This document shows, in pieces, positions 31,333 to 35,280 of a stretch of 35,280 nt of DNA. Origin of the DNA: Prevotella sp. (GTDB lineage: Bacteria > Bacteroidota > Bacteroidia > Bacteroidales > Bacteroidaceae); contig JAEEPZ010000034.1 of assembly GCA_016285055.1 (NCBI GenBank), positions 1-35,280 of the forward strand. The letters are read 5' to 3'. Position numbers and translations under genes: made by a program. The notes beneath the pieces are model-generated. The model was not told the DNA's origin, did no database searches, and saw only the letters and a program-made list of their open reading frames with translations. The number at the start of each line of letters is the position of its first letter. Position 1 is the stretch's first letter.

Positions 31333-33075
31333 ATGAGAACGATAAGAATGAAAACCTTGACCTCGGCTGGTTTGCTATGCTGCCTCATCGTGGCAGCCCT
31401 CGCTTCCTGCGAGTCGTCGACCACCGTGGAAGACTACTACGGCGTGCAGACGTCGGACCCCTACGACCCGTCGAAGCCGGTAACCATCACCAGCTTCACG
31501 CCCACCAAGGGCAGCGTGGGCCAGCAGGTGGTCATCCTTGGCCAGAATTTCGGCAACGACTCGTCGATTGTTAACGTCAACATCGGCGGCAAAGAGGCTG
31601 TGCTGGTGAGCGTGAAGAACAATGCCATCTACTGCTATCTGCCGGGCGCCGCCTACGACCAGATAGAGGGTAACCGCCTATATGCTTCGGTGCAGGTCAC
31701 CGTCGACAAGCAGACGGGCAAGGCCGCCAACCGCTTCGAGTATGAGCGCAAAATGGTGGTGGGCAAGCTGTGCGGCAAGAGCTACGACCGCGAGGCCGAC
31801 GCCGTGTGGATCGACGGCTCGTTCGACGACTGTAGCGGTTTCAAGAACGACGGCGTGATGCAGTTCTCGCCCTACAACCACGACCAGCTCTTCGTGGTCT
31901 ACGACCAGGAGCCACACTTCGGCACCGTGGCACACGGCATACAGCTCATCGACCTGAAGGAGCGCACCGTGCAGACCATCCTGCCGCTGTCGAAATTCTC
32001 CAACCAGCGTCTGCGCACCATCGACTTCGCCGTCGACCCCTTCATGTATAATGAGGACGGCAGCTTCGATTATATTGTTGACGAGGAGACGGGCCAGAAG
32101 AGCGGCTATGCCCCCGAGGGATGGGACCAAACCGCCACAGCCGACCAGAAGAAATGGCGCGAGCACCTGATTATCTCGGCCGACAACGACGACAGCAACT
32201 ACCGCGCCAACTCGGTCTACATCGTCGACCGCGACCCCGAGGGCAACTTCAGCAGCGGCTCCACCGTGCGACAGCTGGCCAACTACCGCCAGTGCAACGG
32301 TGCCTCGCTGCATCCCAATGGAGAGCTGTACTTCACCAGCTTCGCACAGGGCGAGGTGCTGCGCCTCGACATGAGCAAATACTGGGAGACGCAACTGCCC
32401 GACACGCTGGGCGGCTCGGGCACCAGCTGGAGCCCCTACGCCAACCAGAACCTCTACGACCTGAACACCGGCAGCAGCACCGGCACGGGAGCCTTCGAGA
32501 AGCTCTTCACCGTGCAGGATGTGAGCTGGGAGTTCCAAATCGACATACACCCCAGCGGCAAGTATGCCTACATCGTGGTCATCAACCGCAACTACATCCT
32601 GCGCACCGACTACAACGAGCAGACGCACCGATTCTCGGCACCCTACCGAATAGCCGGCGACATGTCGCGCGAAGGCTTCACCGACGGCGTGGGACTCTCG
32701 GCACTGCTGCGACGACCCTATCAGGGCACCTTCGTGAAGAACGACCAGTACGAGGCCGAGGGGCGCGACGACATCTACGACTTCTACTTCTGCGACAGCC
32801 GCAACGACGCCATCCGTCTGCTCACCCCCGAGGGAATAGTAAAGACCTACGCTGGCGGAGGCTTTGCCACACATGCCGACGGCAACACCTACGGCAACGA
32901 GAACGGCGAGCTGCGCGACTTCGCCCGCTTCCACCGCCCCACCGGCCTGGTGAACGACGTGCACCGCGATGCCATCACGGGCGAGAACACGCTGATATTC
33001 TACATCCTCGACACCAGCAACTTCGCCATCCGCACCATCACCATGGAAGAGAACCTCGAAGCAAATGAAAACTGA
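31333..33075 (+). CDS. IPT/TIG-domain lipoprotein with NHL-like propeller
   Basis: A 580-residue predicted surface lipoprotein (lipobox to C26, AALASC, followed by acidic residues common for surface export). Residues about 48-130 form an IPT/TIG Ig-like domain (ITSFTPTKGSVGQQVVILGQ, NFGNDSSIVNVNIGGKEA). From about 170 on, NHL-type blades follow (HPNGELYFTSFAQGEVLRLD, FYFCDSRNDAIRLLTPEG, VKTYAGGGFATHADGNTYG). Such proteins occur beside SusC/SusD pairs as glycan-binding partners. M6 (31348) is an equally good start. It is 13 nt after the DUF4965 gene and 71 nt before the SusC-like gene. Confidence 0.85.
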   Translation: MRTIRMKTLTSAGLLCCLIVAALASCESSTTVEDYYGVQTSDPYDPSKPVTITSFTPTKGSVGQQVVILGQNFGNDSSIVNVNIGGKEAVLVSVKNNAIYCYLPGAAYDQIEGNRLYASVQVTVDKQTGKAANRFEYERKMVVGKLCGKSYDREADAVWIDGSFDDCSGFKNDGVMQFSPYNHDQLFVVYDQEPHFGTVAHGIQLIDLKERTVQTILPLSKFSNQRLRTIDFAVDPFMYNEDGSFDYIVDEETGQKSGYAPEGWDQTATADQKKWREHLIISADNDDSNYRANSVYIVDRDPEGNFSSGSTVRQLANYRQCNGASLHPNGELYFTSFAQGEVLRLDMSKYWETQLPDTLGGSGTSWSPYANQNLYDLNTGSSTGTGAFEKLFTVQDVSWEFQIDIHPSGKYAYIVVINRNYILRTDYNEQTHRFSAPYRIAGDMSREGFTDGVGLSALLRRPYQGTFVKNDQYEAEGRDDIYDFYFCDSRNDAIRLLTPEGIVKTYAGGGFATHADGNTYGNENGELRDFARFHRPTGLVNDVHRDAITGENTLIFYILDTSNFAIRTITMEENLEANEN

Positions 33076-33146
33076 AGAATGCGCCACCGCTACATCCGAA
33101 TAACCCGGAAAGCTATCATCGTCATTCGTAATCCGCAATTCAAAAT

Positions 33147-35280
33147 ATGAAGAGATATATCATAACGCTATTCCTCGTGCTGGGCTCGACGCTCTCGGCC
33201 CTGGCGCAAAAGGAACTGACCATCACGGGCCGTGTGACCGACGCCAACGGCGAGGAGGTCATCGGAGCCAGCGTCATCGTGAAAGACTCGAAAGGACTGG
33301 GAACCATCACCAACTTCAACGGCGAATACACCATCAAGGTGCAGGAATACCGCACCCTGCAGTTCTCCTATATCGGCTTCAAGACGCAGGAGGTGCTTGT
33401 CAAGGGCGACAAGACCCGCATCGACATCGTCATGCAGGAGGATGTGAAGCAGGCCATCGACGAGGTGGTGGTCACCGGTATGGGCACCCAGAAGAAACTC
33501 ACCGTCACGGGTGCCGTGTCGAACGTGAAGGTGGAAGACCTGAAACACTACAGCACGTCGAACCTGACGAACACGCTGGCCGGCAACGTGCCCGGCATCA
33601 TGGCCTTCCAGTCATCGGGCCAGCCAGGCAAGAACACCAGCGAGTTCTGGATTCGTGGCATCTCCACCTTCGGAGCCAGCTCGAAAGCCTACATCCTCGT
33701 CGACGGATTTGAGCGCGAGAACATCGACGACATCAACATCGAGGACATCGAGAACTTCTCCGTGCTGAAGGATGCCTCTGCCACCGCCATCTACGGTTCG
33801 AAGGGCGCTAACGGCGTTATCCTCATCACCACCAAGCACGGCAAGGCCGGCAAGGTGCAGATCAACGGCAAGGTGGAGACCTCCTACAACACACGTACCA
33901 TCACGCCCGAGTTCGTCGACGGCTTCCAGTACGCCAACTACCTGAACGAGGCCCGCGTCACCCGCAACCTCGGCGTGCTCTACCAGCCCGTGGAGCTCGA
34001 CATCATCCGCGAGGGTCTCGACCCCGACCTCTATCCCAATGTGGACTGGCAGGACCTGCTGCTGAAGGACGGAGCCCTGAGCTACCGTGCCAACATCAAC
34101 CTGAGCGGTGGCGGCGAGACGGCCCGTTACTATGTGTCCATGGCCTACACCGAGGACGAGGGTATGTACAAGACCGACGAGACGCTGCGCAAGAAGTATG
34201 ACACCAATGCCAACTACAAGCGCTGGAACTACCGCATGAACGTCGACATCGACGTGACGAAGACCACGCTGCTCAAGCTGGGCATCGGCGGCAACCTGAA
34301 CAAGCGAAACTCACCGGGCATCGGCGACGACAAGGTGTGGGGACAGCTCTTCGGCTACAATGCCCTCTACACTCCTGTGATGTTCTCCAACGGCTTCTAT
34401 CCCGCCAAGGGTGTGTTCAATGCAGAGGAGCGCGACGGTGTCATCACCTACACCCTCGACGAGAACTACATCAACCCCTGGGTCAGCTCTACGCAGACGG
34501 GCTACAACAACGAGTGGAACAACAACATACAGACCAATGTCACGCTGGAGCAAGACCTGGGCTTCATCACCAAGGGACTGCACTTCACGGGCCGTTTCGG
34601 CTTCGACACCTACAACCAGAATGCCATCCACCTGCATCACTTGCCCGCCCTCTACAGCGCCCGCTCGCGCAACACCGAGACCGGCGAGCTGGACTTCCAG
34701 ATGGTGCAGAACGCCAAGGACATGGAGCAGACGACGAGCAACGACGGCTGGCGCCGCGAGTTCCTCGACCTGCTGCTGCACTGGGACCGTTCCTTTGCCG
34801 ACGCCCACTACTTCGGCGCCAATGTCAAGTTCACCGAGGACCAGCAGATCTCCACGCAGAACTTAGGCACCGACGTGAAGAACTCGGTGTCGCGCAAGAA
34901 CAAAGGCCTGGCCGCTCAGTTCACCTACAACTACAAATACCGCTATTTCCTTGACTATAACTTCGGCTACAACGGCTCTGAGAACTTTGCCGACGGCCAC
35001 CGCTGGGGTTTCTTCCCCGCCTGGTCTGTGGCTTGGAACATCGGCGAGGAGCCTTGGGTGAAGAAAAAGGCACCTTGGCTCGACATGTTCAAGATTCGCT
35101 TCTCCCACGGCAAGGTGGGTAGCGATGCCACCGGCAGCACCCGCTTCCCCTATCTCTACACGCTGGAGCAGAGCGGCAACGGCTACTCCTGGGGTCAGTA
35201 TGCCAGCAACACCTATTCCAGCATCCGCTACCGCCAGGTGGCCAGCGAGGGCGTCACTTGGGAGGTGGCTACGAAGAATG
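33147..35280 (+). CDS. SusC/RagA-family TonB-dependent transporter (partial, runs off the window)
   Basis: It starts at the ATG at 33147 and stays open for 711 codons to the window end; the family is usually about 1000 residues, so the C-terminal barrel strands are missing. A signal peptide (MKRYIITLFLVLGSTLSALA) is followed by a CarboxypepD_reg-like domain (about 25-105, TGRVTDANGEEVIGASV). DEVVVTGMGTQKK marks the linker to the plug domain (about 112-225, LVDGFERENIDDINIEDIEN, VLKDASATAIYGSKGANGVI). The barrel follows, ending in FPAWSVAWNIGEEPWVKK, typical of SusC. It should import an oligosaccharide across the outer membrane. A SusD partner is expected just beyond 35280. Confidence 0.95.
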   Translation, partial: MKRYIITLFLVLGSTLSALAQKELTITGRVTDANGEEVIGASVIVKDSKGLGTITNFNGEYTIKVQEYRTLQFSYIGFKTQEVLVKGDKTRIDIVMQEDVKQAIDEVVVTGMGTQKKLTVTGAVSNVKVEDLKHYSTSNLTNTLAGNVPGIMAFQSSGQPGKNTSEFWIRGISTFGASSKAYILVDGFERENIDDINIEDIENFSVLKDASATAIYGSKGANGVILITTKHGKAGKVQINGKVETSYNTRTITPEFVDGFQYANYLNEARVTRNLGVLYQPVELDIIREGLDPDLYPNVDWQDLLLKDGALSYRANINLSGGGETARYYVSMAYTEDEGMYKTDETLRKKYDTNANYKRWNYRMNVDIDVTKTTLLKLGIGGNLNKRNSPGIGDDKVWGQLFGYNALYTPVMFSNGFYPAKGVFNAEERDGVITYTLDENYINPWVSSTQTGYNNEWNNNIQTNVTLEQDLGFITKGLHFTGRFGFDTYNQNAIHLHHLPALYSARSRNTETGELDFQMVQNAKDMEQTTSNDGWRREFLDLLLHWDRSFADAHYFGANVKFTEDQQISTQNLGTDVKNSVSRKNKGLAAQFTYNYKYRYFLDYNFGYNGSENFADGHRWGFFPAWSVAWNIGEEPWVKKKAPWLDMFKIRFSHGKVGSDATGSTRFPYLYTLEQSGNGYSWGQYASNTYSSIRYRQVASEGVTWEVATKN

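Overview
The window looks like a chromosomal segment of a Bacteroidales bacterium, most likely Prevotellaceae (Prevotella or a close relative). The main evidence is promoters of the Bacteroidetes form TTTG-N19/20-TAnnTTTGc in front of many genes, no obvious Shine-Dalgarno sites, a SusC/RagA-type TonB-dependent transporter, a BspA-like leucine-rich-repeat protein, DUF4251 and DUF6078 proteins, and the five-gene leuA/leuC/leuD/second leuA-like/leuB set seen in Bacteroides relatives. These assignments come from reading the sequence and remembered family features; no database search was run.

Layout. 1-1350 is gene-free and packed with GC-rich palindromic repeats. 1353-4104 (+) holds metY, a NarL/LuxR-type response regulator and an SDR oxidoreductase. 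4161-8189 (-) holds a secreted LRR protein downstream of a TPR/HTH membrane regulator. 8547-13406 (+) holds cysK, mfd and a small membrane protein. 13401-21831 (-) is the branched-chain amino acid operon leuA-leuC-leuD-(leuA-like)-leuB. It is loaded with inserted material: a frameshifted S23/four-helix-bundle gene between inverted simple repeats, an unknown secreted protein, a second small secreted protein, a YoeB-type toxin-antitoxin pair and a 36-bp perfect palindrome. 22166-23109 (+) holds DUF6078 and DUF4251 genes. 23443-25149 (-) is a CbbX/SpoVK-like AAA ATPase behind a roughly 455-nt structured leader or ncRNA. 25729-26466 (+) is a sugar-phosphate nucleotidyltransferase. 26568-28440 (-) holds an outer-membrane barrel and a GH43-like lipoprotein. 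28809-35280 (+) is the start of a polysaccharide-utilisation-type locus: a DUF4965/glutaminase-A-like protein, an IPT/TIG lipoprotein and a SusC-like transporter cut by the window end.

The most unusual theme is a family of palindromic repeats that occur both between genes and in frame inside genes. The TPR regulator, mfd (two sites plus a heptanucleotide tract), the leuA-like gene and leuC all carry extra Pro/Gly/Ser/Glu-rich peptides encoded by these repeats. The inserts in mfd and leuC are clearly the same element in the same orientation and reading frame. This recalls the Rickettsia palindromic elements, but in a Bacteroidales genome.

Second-tier observations are the candidate structured RNA at 25150-25605, the S23-like cassette between leuA and leuC, the palindrome arrays with a 22-bp period at 797-857 and 21984-22066, a YoeB-like toxin that appears to lack its catalytic His, and a GH43-like protein that appears to lack two of three catalytic residues.
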